NCBI RefSeq assembly: GCF_947626835.1
Contig: NZ_CANQTS010000005.1
Coordinates: 1 to 64,000, forward strand
DNA from: an uncultured Acinetobacter sp.
GTDB lineage: Bacteria > Pseudomonadota > Gammaproteobacteria > Pseudomonadales > Moraxellaceae
Direction: 5' to 3'
Length of the DNA stretch: 64,000 nt
Position numbers and translations under genes: made by a program. This document shows, piece after piece, positions 10,654 through 22,486 of this stretch; the first letter of the stretch is position 1, and each line of letters opens with the position of its first letter. Under the pieces are notes generated by a model. The model made no database searches and was not told the origin of the DNA. It saw only the letters and a list, made by a program, of their open reading frames with translations.

Positions 10654-11718
10654 TCATGCCTTAGGTTCTTGCTCTGGTTGTTTTTGTTCTAGCACTTGTT
10701 GCCATTGTTTAATCTTCACTTGCTCACGTAAGGCTTCTAAACTTTCAAACACAGCAGATTCAACCAAACGGTCAATTTCAGGGTTATTTTCAATGGCAAT
10801 TTGACTGACTTTGTTGGCAATCATGCGATAGGTGGCATTTTCTTGGCGTGAAGATTGATGGGTAAAGGGTTGTAGTAAACCTTGGCTAATATTTTCACCT
10901 AAACGCTGTCCAATGCTTTGAATTTGTTGTTCGATACGTCCACCTACCAATGGAATTAAACGCAGCATTTGCGACAACTCAGGCGTATCTTCAATGGCTT
11001 TATTGACCACGATCCCCACATTTTTGGCAATTTCATGGCGTTGCGCTTGTAGTTCTTTGCCTAAAGATTCTTGTAACACATCTGTTAAAGCAGTGGCGAG
11101 CATCTCACGGTGGTGATTGACCAAATCTTCAATATATTTTTTATGTGTGGTACTGGTGCTCAGCTCATGTTTCACTGCATTAATAATGGTTAAAACAATA
11201 CGACTGGTCAGTTCTTCCATCACCAAACGATAATAAAAATTGCCACGCGCGTACCAGCGCTGCGGAATGACTTTATAGCCATGACTATGTAAGTTATAGG
11301 CGATGGCAAATGCACGTCCTAAACGTAAAAAACGGAACATTGGCAAAATAGAAATAATTTCATACCAATGAATAAACGGGAAAAACCACCAACGTTGATG
11401 ATGCTTAAAGCCAATCGCAATCAGCCAACGAATAGCAAGTTCAATGGCTAAAAATGAGGTAAACCAACCTTCTGTGGTTTTAACCCAAGGATGTAGCGCT
11501 TGCTCATAAAAATCTAACACTTGCGGCAGTTGTACGAAGTTAAATAACCATTCGGCATAGTCGCTCATTAAAAATGCATTGGCGCTTAAGCAAAATAGGT
11601 TAAAGATGATCAGCCCCATCATCAAAAAATCATAGACCAGTGCCACTTTCCATCCCCATGAGCCTTCTTTGACGAAGTGAAAGGAGGATTTTAAGACTTT
11701 GTGTTGAGGCTGTTTCAT
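10654..11718 (-). CDS. Multi-pass membrane protein resembling an ion-channel N-terminal domain
   Basis: A 354-aa protein. Residues about 25-165 contain four or so hydrophobic segments, including LVYDFLMMGLIIFNLFCL and an S4-like stretch FRFLRLGRAFAIAYN, an arrangement like voltage-sensor or ion-transport proteins. The remaining 190 residues are predicted soluble and helical, ending in a Lys/Gln-rich coiled coil. I do not recognise a pore selectivity motif, so channel function is not established. It lies 9 bases downstream of the acyltransferase on the same strand and is probably co-transcribed with it. Confidence 0.6.
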   Translation of the reverse strand: MKQPQHKVLKSSFHFVKEGSWGWKVALVYDFLMMGLIIFNLFCLSANAFLMSDYAEWLFNFVQLPQVLDFYEQALHPWVKTTEGWFTSFLAIELAIRWLIAIGFKHHQRWWFFPFIHWYEIISILPMFRFLRLGRAFAIAYNLHSHGYKVIPQRWYARGNFYYRLVMEELTSRIVLTIINAVKHELSTSTTHKKYIEDLVNHHREMLATALTDVLQESLGKELQAQRHEIAKNVGIVVNKAIEDTPELSQMLRLIPLVGGRIEQQIQSIGQRLGENISQGLLQPFTHQSSRQENATYRMIANKVSQIAIENNPEIDRLVESAVFESLEALREQVKIKQWQQVLEQKQPEQEPKA

Positions 11719-11727
11719 GGGGTTCCC

Positions 11728-12654
11728 TTAGCTACGTTGCTCGGCAAGTTGCTGTTTCATTTGGCTGATTAATTCATCTTTATCACGCCACACTTGTTGC
11801 AGCCATTGATGAAATTGCACACGAAATTCACGATCATTTTCATAATCACCGTCTAAAATCCAACTTGGCAACTCAATTTTGCGTAGATTCACTGCAATTT
11901 GTTGTACGTCCCCCAACCAAAATTCGCTGTATTCAGGCACTTTTTCATCATACACGATGGTCATATCCACTAAAGCATCGACCTCTTTGCCTAAGATTTT
12001 TAAGGCTAAGGCTAAACCACCAGCTTTGGGTTTAAGGAGATGTTTATATGGTGATTTTTGTGCAGTATGCTTGGCTTGGGTAAAACGAGTGCCTTCTACA
12101 TAGTTGAGTAAAGTAAACGGCTGACTGAGCAACTGTTCACAGGATTTACGTGCTTCTTCAATGTCGCGGTTTTTCAGCTCAGGATTTTTGGCAATTTGGG
12201 CTTTGCTATGCCGCTTCATCATAGGGAAGCCTAAAATTTTAAAAGCCTGCCCCACCAAAGGAATGAAAATCAGCTCCCATTTGGTAAAAAAGCGCGTTAA
12301 CGGCATACGGTTTAAACCAATATACTGATTGACTGTAGTATCGACCCAACTTTGATGATTACAAATCATCAAATAACGTCCTTGGGTGGTCAACTCAAGT
12401 GCAGGGTCCACTTGAATATCCCATTTTAATTCAGGCAATACCCGTTCAATCAGATGGTTGTTGACGTTAATCCAACTATTGGCAAGCTTCACATTGGTCT
12501 GATCAATGTGCGGTGACTTCTTGATCAGCTTGGTCAGACCTAAACCTAAAATGGGTGCTCCATGGACAAAGCTGTTAGTGGTCATCACTGAGGTTACAGT
12601 GAGCGCTTGCTGTACTTTTTTGAGTAATGACGTACGTGGCTGTGATTTGGGCAT
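11728..12654 (-). CDS. PlsC-type acyltransferase (YihG-like)
   Basis: About 308 aa from the ATG at 12654 (MPKSQPRTSLL). It contains the acyltransferase block I motif NHQSWVD (HxxxxD) near residue 105 and block III EGTRFT near 190, as in 1-acyl-glycerol-3-phosphate acyltransferases. Layout and length fit the E. coli YihG/YihG-like family acting on membrane phospholipids. The longer track start at 12738 adds a Cys-rich tail with no support; the chosen ATG has AGG about 8 bases upstream. It is followed by the membrane protein gene. Confidence 0.82.
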   Translation of the reverse strand: MPKSQPRTSLLKKVQQALTVTSVMTTNSFVHGAPILGLGLTKLIKKSPHIDQTNVKLANSWINVNNHLIERVLPELKWDIQVDPALELTTQGRYLMICNHQSWVDTTVNQYIGLNRMPLTRFFTKWELIFIPLVGQAFKILGFPMMKRHSKAQIAKNPELKNRDIEEARKSCEQLLSQPFTLLNYVEGTRFTQAKHTAQKSPYKHLLKPKAGGLALALKILGKEVDALVDMTIVYDEKVPEYSEFWLGDVQQIAVNLRKIELPSWILDGDYENDREFRVQFHQWLQQVWRDKDELISQMKQQLAEQRS

Positions 12655-12894
12655 CGGTCGACCTATAAGCAAAGTGAAGGTACATGGTGCTGCACAATAT
12701 AAGGGCTGATGAAAAAAATACAAACTGTTGCTTGGCAACTATGGAGAAAACATGAGGAAAAATAGCCTAAATTCTCGATATATATTACATAATGTAAAAT
12801 AAGGCTTTATTATTAACAAAAAATCAATGTTACAAATTTGATTTTTATTCCATGATTCATCCAGATTAAAAAACATCAAACAAGGAGGCATGCA

Positions 12895-13527
12895 ATGCGT
12901 GCATTAGTCATTACAGCTGTAGCAGGGGCGTTGGCACTTACTGGTTGCCAAAGTATGGAATACGATAAAGCAGCACTTGGTACAGGCTTAGGCGCTCTAC
13001 TCGGTGCCGGCGTTGCTTACTCAAATGCTGACAAAGATAAAATGGGTCAAGCGGCTGCGATTGGTGCGGTACTTGGTGGTGGTGCAGGCTTACTTCTTGA
13101 TCGTAAAGAAAAGCGTTTAAAAGAAGAGTTAGCAGGTACAGGTATTGATGTTGGTCGTAACCAAGATGGTTCAATCAACCTTGTGATGCCATCGGTTACA
13201 TTTGCAACTAACTCTGCTGCCATTCAAGGTCAGTTCCAATCTGCGTTAAATGATGTTGCCAACGTATTACGTGAAGATGGTGCATCAAACAAGTTAGCGC
13301 TTGTGATTCATGGTCACACCGATAACACAGGTACAGATGCGGTCAATAACCCATTGTCACAAAACCGTGCTAACTCAGTGAAAAATTACCTTGCAGCTCA
13401 AGGTATTTCTGCAAGCCGCATGACAGCGCGTGGTTATGGTTCAACTTCACCAATCGCAGAAAACACAACTGCTGCGGGTCGTGAACAAAACCGCCGTGTA
13501 GAAATTACAGTTTACGAAACCAACTAA
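12895..13527 (+). CDS. OmpA-family outer membrane lipoprotein (YiaD-like)
   Basis: A 210-aa protein with a lipoprotein signal peptide (lipobox LTGC, Cys18). A Gly-rich glycine-zipper region follows (about residues 28-67: GTGLGALLGAGVAY and GAVLGGGAGLLL). The C-terminal OmpA peptidoglycan-binding domain has HGHTDNTG, LSQNRANSVKNYL and NRRVEITV. It probably anchors the outer membrane to peptidoglycan. It has a strong ribosome binding site (AAGGAGGCATGCA), is monocistronic, and ends in a good terminator. Confidence 0.9.
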   Translation: MRALVITAVAGALALTGCQSMEYDKAALGTGLGALLGAGVAYSNADKDKMGQAAAIGAVLGGGAGLLLDRKEKRLKEELAGTGIDVGRNQDGSINLVMPSVTFATNSAAIQGQFQSALNDVANVLREDGASNKLALVIHGHTDNTGTDAVNNPLSQNRANSVKNYLAAQGISASRMTARGYGSTSPIAENTTAAGREQNRRVEITVYETN

Positions 13528-13547
13528 GTTGTCGTAAATAAAAAAGA

Positions 13548-13570
13548 AACCACCTTCGGGTGGTTTTTTT
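13548..13570 (+). terminator. Terminator after the OmpA-like lipoprotein
   Basis: AACCACC, a TTCG tetraloop, GGTGGTT and a T run, about 20 bases after the stop codon. Confidence 0.92.
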
Positions 13571-13652
13571 ATGAGTAATGGGCAATTTTTTTGATTAGGC
13601 AATCGAGTGGTTGATGACTATAATCAGGCCTTAAATCTAAAGAGGATGGAAT

Positions 13653-15689
13653 ATGTCGACCGCAAGTCAGCTCAACGACAAGCAACTTGAAGCCATGAAA
13701 TACACTCAAGGACCCTTGTTAGTACTTGCAGGGGCAGGTTCAGGTAAAACCTCGGTGATTACCCGTAAAATCGCGTATTTGGTGCAGCATTGTGGTATTC
13801 CCGCTTATAAAATTACCGCCATGACCTTTACCAACAAAGCGGCACGTGAAATGAAAGAGCGTGTTTCTAAATTGTTGTCGCGTGAGGAATCTAAAGGTTT
13901 ATCGGTATCGACTTTCCATACCTTTGGTTTAAACCTGTTGCGTTTAGAGCTCAAACATACGCCACTGAAAAACAATTTTTCCATTTTAGATGCCGATGAT
14001 TGTAAGCGTATCTTAATGGATTTGATGCATCGTGATAATCTATCCGGTGCAGAGAGTAAGGATTTAATTGCCAAAGCCATGAAGAAAATTTCCGATTGGA
14101 AAAATGATCTGATTGCACCCGAGCAAGCGCATACTACCTGTGAAACCCAAGAAGATGTACAGTTTGCCCATTTGTATCAATTGTATGAGCGCAATTTACG
14201 TGCCTATAACGCCGTAGATTTTGACGATTTAATTGTCATGCCCACCCGTTTATTGCAAGACAATGCTGAAGTGCGCGATAAATGGCAAAACCGTGTGCGT
14301 TATTTATTGGTGGATGAATATCAAGACACCAACACGGCGCAGTATATTTTGGTCAAATTACTGGTGGGGGTGATGGGCCAATTTACCGCGGTGGGTGATG
14401 ATGACCAATCGATCTACGCATGGCGCGGCGCGAAACCTGAAAACATGGCACAGCTCAAAGAAGATTTTCACAATTTAAAAGTGATTAAGCTTGAACAAAA
14501 CTATCGTTCAACCAGCCGTATTTTAAAAGCCGCCAACTCAGTGATTGAAAACAATCCGCATATTTTTGATAAAAAATTATGGTCGGATAAAGGTCATGGC
14601 GAAGAGATTCGGGTCATTACCTGTCGTAATGACGATGATGAAGCAGAACGTGTGGTCAAAGATTTACTCACCCATAAACTGATGCAAGGTAAATCTTGGA
14701 AAGATTATGCGATTTTGTATCGTGGTAACTTCCAAGCACGGGTGCTTGAAACCCAACTGCGCCAAATGCAAATTCCGTATAAATTGTCGGGCGGTCAGTC
14801 GTTCTTCGCGCGTGCTGAAATTAAAGACGTGATGAGTTATTTGCGCTTAATCATTAACCCTGAAGATGACAGTGCATTTTTACGTATTATTAATACCCCA
14901 AAACGTGCTATTGGTCCTGTCACTTTAGAAAAATTGGGTTTATTTGCGCAAGAAACCAATCAATCTTTATTGGCTTCAGCAGGTGATCAGCGTTTAAGTT
15001 TATCTTTACCTAAAAAAGCCACCTCCCAGTTGCTTGAGTTCTATGAGTTTTTAGACGGCTTTACCCGTAACTTGCTTGAAGATGATGAGCCCGTGCCGAT
15101 TATTCGTCAAATGATGAATGAAGCCGGTTATATCGACTATGTAAAAGAGCAAGCTGCGACCCCTGCGCAAGAAAAAACCAAGCTGGATAACATTGAAGTG
15201 CTGTATAGCAGTATTCAAAGTTTGATTAATCGTGCCGAAGATGTCGATGAGAAAAACATTGAAAGTGTGATTCGTAAAATGGTGCTGCTGGATATGTTGG
15301 AACAACAACAAGAAGAGCAAGACACCGATAAAGTCAATTTAATGACCTTACATGCGGCTAAAGGCTTAGAGTTCCCATATGTCTATATGATTGGTTTAGA
15401 AGAAGAAATTCTGCCACATAAAAACTCAATTGCCGCAGAAACTGTCGAAGAAGAGCGTCGTTTGATGTATGTGGGCATTACCCGTGCGCGTCAGGGGTTA
15501 ACGCTGACCTTAGCTGAGCAGCGTAAAGCCGGTGGTCAAATGAAACAAATGACGCCAAGCCGTTTCTTAGATGAATTACCGCAAGACGATTTAGACTGGT
15601 TAGGGCGTAAAAAGAAAGCCAGCAATATTGACCCGAAATTGCAAGCGCAACATTATTTGGAAAATTTACGTGCGCTGATTAAGCGCTAA
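13653..15689 (+). CDS. rep: UvrD/Rep superfamily ATP-dependent DNA helicase, Rep type
   Basis: A 678-aa SF1A helicase, very close to the length of E. coli Rep. Visible motifs are the Q motif near the start (QLNDKQLEAM), Walker A GAGSGKT near residue 27, DEYQDTN (motif II) near 220, GDDDQSIYAWRGA (motif III) near 250, QNYRS, and the motif V/VI regions TLHAAKGLEF and YVGITRAR. Rep unwinds 3'-5' and removes protein blocks ahead of the fork. dut follows 16 bases later and may share its transcript. The Rep-versus-UvrD choice rests on length and motif context. Confidence 0.9.
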   Translation: MSTASQLNDKQLEAMKYTQGPLLVLAGAGSGKTSVITRKIAYLVQHCGIPAYKITAMTFTNKAAREMKERVSKLLSREESKGLSVSTFHTFGLNLLRLELKHTPLKNNFSILDADDCKRILMDLMHRDNLSGAESKDLIAKAMKKISDWKNDLIAPEQAHTTCETQEDVQFAHLYQLYERNLRAYNAVDFDDLIVMPTRLLQDNAEVRDKWQNRVRYLLVDEYQDTNTAQYILVKLLVGVMGQFTAVGDDDQSIYAWRGAKPENMAQLKEDFHNLKVIKLEQNYRSTSRILKAANSVIENNPHIFDKKLWSDKGHGEEIRVITCRNDDDEAERVVKDLLTHKLMQGKSWKDYAILYRGNFQARVLETQLRQMQIPYKLSGGQSFFARAEIKDVMSYLRLIINPEDDSAFLRIINTPKRAIGPVTLEKLGLFAQETNQSLLASAGDQRLSLSLPKKATSQLLEFYEFLDGFTRNLLEDDEPVPIIRQMMNEAGYIDYVKEQAATPAQEKTKLDNIEVLYSSIQSLINRAEDVDEKNIESVIRKMVLLDMLEQQQEEQDTDKVNLMTLHAAKGLEFPYVYMIGLEEEILPHKNSIAAETVEEERRLMYVGITRARQGLTLTLAEQRKAGGQMKQMTPSRFLDELPQDDLDWLGRKKKASNIDPKLQAQHYLENLRALIKR

Positions 15690-15711
15690 ATTTGATTGAT
15701 TAGGAATGTAC

Positions 15712-16164
15712 ATGAAAGTTCAAGTTAAAGTATTAGATTCACGTTTAGGCAATGAATGGCCAATGCCAAGTTATGCCACACAAGGTTCAGCGGGTCTCGA
15801 TTTACGCGCATGCGTATCTGAAACCACAGTGATTGAACCGGGTCAAACTGTATTGGTTAAAACCGGTTTATCCATTTATATTGAAGATGTGAATTTTGCT
15901 GGTTTAATCTTGCCGCGTTCAGGTTTAGGGCATAAACACGGCATTGTATTAGGTAATTTGGTTGGTTTAATTGATTCAGATTATCAAGGTGAACTTATGG
16001 TTTCGGTTTGGAACCGGAGTCAAACTGCATTTAGCTTAGAGCCGGGCGAGCGTTTAGCACAATATGTATTGGTGCCTGTAGTACAAGCACAATTTGAAAT
16101 GGTGGATGAGTTTGTGGCCACAGAACGTGGTGCAGGTGGTTTTGGACATACTGGTCAAAACTAA
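15712..16164 (+). CDS. dut: dUTP diphosphatase
   Basis: A 150-aa trimeric dUTPase that hydrolyses dUTP to dUMP and pyrophosphate, keeping uracil out of DNA. The five family motifs are visible: [35 protein letters not shown] and the C-terminal [10 protein letters not shown] arm that closes the active site. I choose the ATG at 15712 (MKVQVKVL) because AGGA lies about 6 bases upstream; the track start at 15706 has no room for a ribosome binding site. It follows rep. Confidence 0.95.
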   Translation: MKVQVKVLDSRLGNEWPMPSYATQGSAGLDLRACVSETTVIEPGQTVLVKTGLSIYIEDVNFAGLILPRSGLGHKHGIVLGNLVGLIDSDYQGELMVSVWNRSQTAFSLEPGERLAQYVLVPVVQAQFEMVDEFVATERGAGGFGHTGQN

Positions 16165-16181
16165 AGCATCTTGCATGGATA

Positions 16182-16215
16182 GATAAAGCCTATTCATTAG
16201 GCTTTATCGCTTTTT
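16182..16215 (+). terminator. Terminator after dut
   Basis: An 11-bp perfect stem (GATAAAGCCTA / TAGGCTTTATC) is followed by GCTTTTTTG. Confidence 0.88.
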
Positions 16216-16367
16216 TGTTGAAAAAATTGCATAAATATATTAAAAGCTCACTCAAGGTTCTTCGTTTACCCAAAGATAAAGATAACTGCAAAAACCTGCC
16301 TATTTGTGTGAAATGTACAACACTTTGTATGTTTTATTGCCTAGATCAATGATTAAAAATGCCACTT

Positions 16368-18711
<2,344 letters not shown>

Positions 18712-18714
18712 ATT

Positions 18715-18741
18715 AAAAGCCTCCTAAATGGAGGTTTTTTT
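18715..18741 (+). terminator. Terminator after argB
   Basis: CCTCC, loop TAAAT, GGAGG, then seven Ts. Confidence 0.85.
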
Positions 18742-18838
18742 ATGCCACCTCATGCAAGCCTAACAACCCGAGCTAGATTTGAAAAGCCCATTTAACTCAT
18801 GCACAATAAGCCATTATTTATGCCCATGAGAAAGAATT

Positions 18839-19687
18839 ATGTGTCAACTGCTCGGAATGAACTGCGCAACTCCAACGGATATTACTTTCTCATTTCGTGG
18901 CTTTTCACAACGTGCAGGGATTACCTCCGATCATTGTGATGGTTTTGGCATCGCCTTTTTTGAAGACAAAGCCTGTCGTTTATTTGTCGATAATCAATCT
19001 GCAGTTGAATCGCCGATTGCTGAGTTAATTCGTAATTACCCCATTAAATCACGCAATGTGATTGCGCATATTCGTAAAGCCACACAAGGCAAAATTAATC
19101 TAGAAAATTCACATCCCTTTAGCCGTGAACTTTGGGGGAGACAGTGGATTTTTGCACATAATGGCGACCTTCATGATTTTGATCCGCCATTAAGTGGACG
19201 TTTTACCCCTGTGGGCAATACCGACAGTGAGCGTGCTTTTTGCTATTTATTAGAACAATTGGTGAAGCGCTTTGGTTATGAAGAACCGAGTTTAGCGCAA
19301 ATTTTTGATTTGCTGGTCGAGATTTCGCCAAGCATTGCCGAGCATGGCACGTTTAATTTTTGCCTATCGAATGGTCAAGCTTTATTTGCGTATAACATTA
19401 CCAAATTGCATTGGTTGGTACGCGAATATCCATTTAAACCTGCACAATTGATTGACCTTGATGTCGAAGTCGATTTTAGTCAAGTCACGACCCCTGAAGA
19501 TCGTGTGGCAGTCATTACCACTGAACCTTTGACTCAAAATGAGACATGGTGTGCTTTTAAACCCGGTCAGATGATTTTATTCAAAGATGGTCAGCCAATT
19601 AAAGATGAAATCACATTTATTGCACGTTTAGAGCGAGAGCGCATAAATCCAAGCTTAAAACGCATAACTAAAGCAGATCAGTATTAA
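18839..19687 (+). CDS. Class II glutamine amidotransferase (YafJ-like)
   Basis: A 282-aa protein with the N-terminal nucleophile Cys2 (MCQLLGMN) and the Ntn-hydrolase motifs HCDGFGIAFFE, NVIAHIRKATQG and FAHNGDL. It lacks a synthase domain, so it is a stand-alone glutaminase-type protein like YafJ, whose acceptor substrate is not known. It is monocistronic between the argB terminator and an AT-rich gap. Confidence 0.86.
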   Translation: MCQLLGMNCATPTDITFSFRGFSQRAGITSDHCDGFGIAFFEDKACRLFVDNQSAVESPIAELIRNYPIKSRNVIAHIRKATQGKINLENSHPFSRELWGRQWIFAHNGDLHDFDPPLSGRFTPVGNTDSERAFCYLLEQLVKRFGYEEPSLAQIFDLLVEISPSIAEHGTFNFCLSNGQALFAYNITKLHWLVREYPFKPAQLIDLDVEVDFSQVTTPEDRVAVITTEPLTQNETWCAFKPGQMILFKDGQPIKDEITFIARLERERINPSLKRITKADQY

Positions 19688-19919
19688 GCAATGCGATCAA
19701 GTTGGTGTTTTAATATGCCAACTTGATATTCTTAAAATAAAATAAAAATAATGTTAAATATAAATTGGTTAAAAAATATCTGACCTTTTTAGTTGGCTTA
19801 AAATAATTTTTATATGTTAATCATATATTTAAGTGAATAAAACCCCTTTTTATATAATCCCTAGTAAATCAGTTTATTTTTATTCTAGTCAATTCAATAT
19901 ATGATCAATTTTAACGAAT
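19688..19919. other. AT-rich intergenic stretch
   Basis: About 230 bases of strongly AT-rich sequence between the amidotransferase and hemerythrin genes. No ORF, clear terminator hairpin or recognised RNA was seen. It probably contains the hemerythrin promoter, but no single -35/-10 pair stands out. Confidence 0.5.
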
Positions 19920-19943
19920 TTGGGGATACCGATAGGTAGTCGT

Positions 19944-20399
19944 ATGAAAATGAGATGGATTCCAGAATATAATACTGGCATTGATGTGATTGACGAACAA
20001 CACCGCCGCATTCTCGACTACATTAACGAGATTGATAGCATTGGCGCCAATACGGATCGTGCACGTATTCGTTCAATCTTAAATAATATTATTGATTACA
20101 CACAGTCACATTTTACCTTTGAAGAATCTTTACAAGAAGAAGCAGGTTACAAATACCGTGTGCCACACAAGCGTGTGCATGATTTATTTATTAAGAAGAT
20201 TGAAAGCTACCGTGATCGTTATGAACAAGGTGAAGCAATTGAATCTGAATTGCACGAAATTCTATCAAAATGGCTGATCAATCATATTCAACATGATGAT
20301 GCTGATTATGTCGGTGCAGTCAAAGAAAATATGATGGGTATTATTAAAGAAAAAGAGAAGAAAAAAGGTAAAAATTGGTTTGCACGTTTTTTCTCGTAA
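19944..20399 (+). CDS. Bacteriohemerythrin
   Basis: A protein of about 151 aa with the full hemerythrin di-iron ligand set in order: IDEQHRRI, HFTFEESL (HxxxE), HKRVHDLF (HxxxH) and HIQHDDADY (HxxxxD). It binds oxygen through a non-haem di-iron centre. The track starts at an upstream TTG; I choose the ATG at 19944 (MKMRWIPEY) with AGG 7 bases before it. The C-terminal Lys-rich KEKEKKKGKNWFARFFS may be a membrane-associating tail. Single-domain members have been linked to oxygen delivery and motility, but the role here is unknown. Confidence 0.88.
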   Translation: MKMRWIPEYNTGIDVIDEQHRRILDYINEIDSIGANTDRARIRSILNNIIDYTQSHFTFEESLQEEAGYKYRVPHKRVHDLFIKKIESYRDRYEQGEAIESELHEILSKWLINHIQHDDADYVGAVKENMMGIIKEKEKKKGKNWFARFFS

Positions 20400-20547
20400 A
20401 ACCTTAACGCGATAAAAATAAAGCAAAACTATAAGTCTTTCAGCCGAGCAAATCATCTTGAGGTGGTTTGCTTTTTCTTTGTTTGGGTTTTGCTTTTTGG
20501 TCATGACATCGGCAAAATAGCGCTAGATTTTATATTAGGAAAGCATT

Positions 20548-21624
20548 ATGCAGGACAATGCGATGTCTCGATGGCTATCCCCGCTGATGGCATTTTGTTT
20601 ATCGTTTATTATTATTGCGACATTAGCCCCGATTTTAGGCATTGGTGCTGAGCGTCAATTAGATTTTTGGTTGTTGTGGTTAGGCACCATGGTGATTTTG
20701 GCTTTGCCGATTACCTATATGGAAGTGGCATTAGCAAAGCGTAGCCGTTCAACAGCACTAAATGCTTTATCTAGCCTCACCCGTGATGCTGATGCACAAG
20801 CACATTGGCGTGTGGTGGGGTGGTTGGCTGTGGTGTTTATGCCATTTTTAGCTGGTGGTATGTTATTTAATGCCTCAAGTATGCTTGAGGGGCTGGCATT
20901 GCCGCAGCTTGCTTTATTTGCAGCTTTAGCAGTTGCTGCATTGCTTTTATCAGTTGCGCCACGCCTTGTGATGGTTGGGCTGACTTTACTGGCTGTGTTG
21001 GCATCCTTAGGCTTGTCTATTGTACTGGGTGAGCGCTTACCGACATGGCAAGTCACTGCACTTGAATTTAGTGAGTGGGGTGCTGCAACGGTATTGGCTT
21101 TAGTAGCCAGTGGTTTAGGACTTGGGGTGTATTCTCAGGTCAGTTTAAATCAAGTCAAACACAGTGATGCTGCAAGCTCAACTGTATTGCCTGTATGGAT
21201 TGCACAATTGTTGGCTGTGGTGGCATTTGGTTTCTTTATTGCCAATACCCAAATTCCAGCGCTGGTGTTTGTGGTCAGTGTGGTTACAGGTTCAGCGTTG
21301 TTAATCAATTTAGCGCGTCAGCAATTGGCTGAACGTCAATTGCCAGCTTTAATTCAATGGGCTATCTTGGCGGTGGCTGTGTTGGTTTGGGCGATTCCAA
21401 TGGCAGCTGGTGTATTGAATGTGCTGCTCTTGCTTTGGGGCTTAATCATCTGCTTGATTTATGCCATCTTTGCCGGTTGGATCATGAAGATTAGCCATTT
21501 ACGTAAGGCTTTAAATTTTGGCAGTGAAGCCATGTATAACCTTTGGCGTGTGGCTATGCGTATTGTGTTGCCTTTATCCATTGTAATCGCCATCATTAGC
21601 GTGCTTGGAAAAGTACTGTCATGA
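20548..21624 (+). CDS. Multi-pass membrane protein, possibly NSS/SNF-like
   Basis: A 358-aa, very hydrophobic protein with about ten membrane segments. Features that recall neurotransmitter:sodium symporter homologues are the early YMEVALAKRSRSTALNAL block after the second segment and the C-terminal LNFGSEAMYNLWRVAMRIVLP stretch. It is shorter than the usual 440-500 aa of that family, so it may be a reduced member. Its last four bases overlap the rnfH start (ATGA), so the two genes are translationally coupled. The substrate is unknown. Confidence 0.6.
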   Translation: MQDNAMSRWLSPLMAFCLSFIIIATLAPILGIGAERQLDFWLLWLGTMVILALPITYMEVALAKRSRSTALNALSSLTRDADAQAHWRVVGWLAVVFMPFLAGGMLFNASSMLEGLALPQLALFAALAVAALLLSVAPRLVMVGLTLLAVLASLGLSIVLGERLPTWQVTALEFSEWGAATVLALVASGLGLGVYSQVSLNQVKHSDAASSTVLPVWIAQLLAVVAFGFFIANTQIPALVFVVSVVTGSALLINLARQQLAERQLPALIQWAILAVAVLVWAIPMAAGVLNVLLLLWGLIICLIYAIFAGWIMKISHLRKALNFGSEAMYNLWRVAMRIVLPLSIVIAIISVLGKVLS

Positions 21625-21929
21625 GCCAAGGCAAAGTGTGGGTGGCGTATGCTGGCTTAGACGCACAATTTCATGTGGCTTTAGATTTTGTTGAGGGGAT
21701 GACGGCCAAGCAAGCGATTGCTCAAAGTCAATTGGCAACTAAAACTCAATTGCCTGAGCCATTAATGATTGGTATTTTTGGACAAAAGGTCGATCTAGAA
21801 CAGTTATTACAGGTTGGAGATCGGGTTGAAATTTATCGTGCTTTAACCATTAATCCTAAAGATATCCGCCGTAAGCGTGCGGCACAAAATCCGGTAGGCA
21901 TTTATGGTCGTGGCAATCGGCATAAATGA
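21621..21929 (+). CDS. rnfH: RnfH family Ub-like protein
   Basis: A 102-aa ubiquitin-fold protein (VWVAYAGLDAQFHVALDF, GIFGQKVDLEQLLQVGDRVEIYRALTINPKDIRRKRA), characteristic of the RnfH/RatB family (UPF0125). In E. coli the homologue lies next to bamE and the toxin gene ratA; here bamE lies immediately downstream in convergent orientation, so part of that linkage remains. The molecular role is unclear. Its start overlaps the upstream membrane protein gene. Confidence 0.85.
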   Translation: MSQGKVWVAYAGLDAQFHVALDFVEGMTAKQAIAQSQLATKTQLPEPLMIGIFGQKVDLEQLLQVGDRVEIYRALTINPKDIRRKRAAQNPVGIYGRGNRHK

Positions 21930-21933
21930 AAAA

Positions 21934-21966
21934 AAAGAAACCCCTTAAATAGGGGTTTCTTTTGAG
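21934..21966. terminator. Bidirectional terminator between rnfH and bamE
   Basis: The stem AAAGAAACCCC / GGGGTTTCTTT has an A run on the left and a T run on the right, between convergent genes. Confidence 0.88.
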
Positions 21967-21975
21967 CTGAAGATT

Positions 21976-22374
21976 TTATAGTGGCGGCGCAGTTAAAATG
22001 GCTTCTTTTGACGCAGGTAAACCCGGTTGAGTTGTCGGAATAGTCTCTAAACCTTCAATTTTTTCAACAATACCACTGTTATTAAAGTAGATTTTTAGAT
22101 GCTGACCCGAAGCCGCTGAAATCTTGGCTTTTTTAGCATTGGTGCCTGGAATGTAGTTGTAAATATAGTCCCAACGCAATGGATTCATTGGATCAGTCAC
22201 AGTTGGGCTGCCCAATAAGAAGCGCACCTGTTGATGACTCATACCGACTTGGATTTTAGCAGCTTGTGCTTGAGTCAATGGTGTTCCTTGAGGAATATCG
22301 ACTTTGTAGACACCCAAAGTTGAACACCCTGCAAGTACGGAAGAGACGAACAACGTCAACATAATTTTTTGCAT
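21976..22374 (-). CDS. bamE: Outer membrane assembly lipoprotein BamE (SmpA/OmlA)
   Basis: A 132-aa lipoprotein with lipobox LAGC near residue 17 and the SmpA/OmlA signature VDIPQGTPLTQAQAAKIQVGMSHQQVRFLLGSP followed by RWDYIYNYIPG. It is an accessory subunit of the BAM complex that folds beta-barrel proteins into the outer membrane. It is divergent from fur, the usual neighbour in pseudomonads and Acinetobacter. Confidence 0.94.
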   Translation of the reverse strand: MQKIMLTLFVSSVLAGCSTLGVYKVDIPQGTPLTQAQAAKIQVGMSHQQVRFLLGSPTVTDPMNPLRWDYIYNYIPGTNAKKAKISAASGQHLKIYFNNSGIVEKIEGLETIPTTQPGLPASKEAILTAPPL

Positions 22375-22486
22375 TTTGCTACACTATCCCAAATTATTTA
22401 TGATGCATTTGATCTGGTCATAGATCATACTGCATCTTATCTTTATTGCCTATTGCAACTTTGATTTTGTTGAGAGACCTTTTTTC

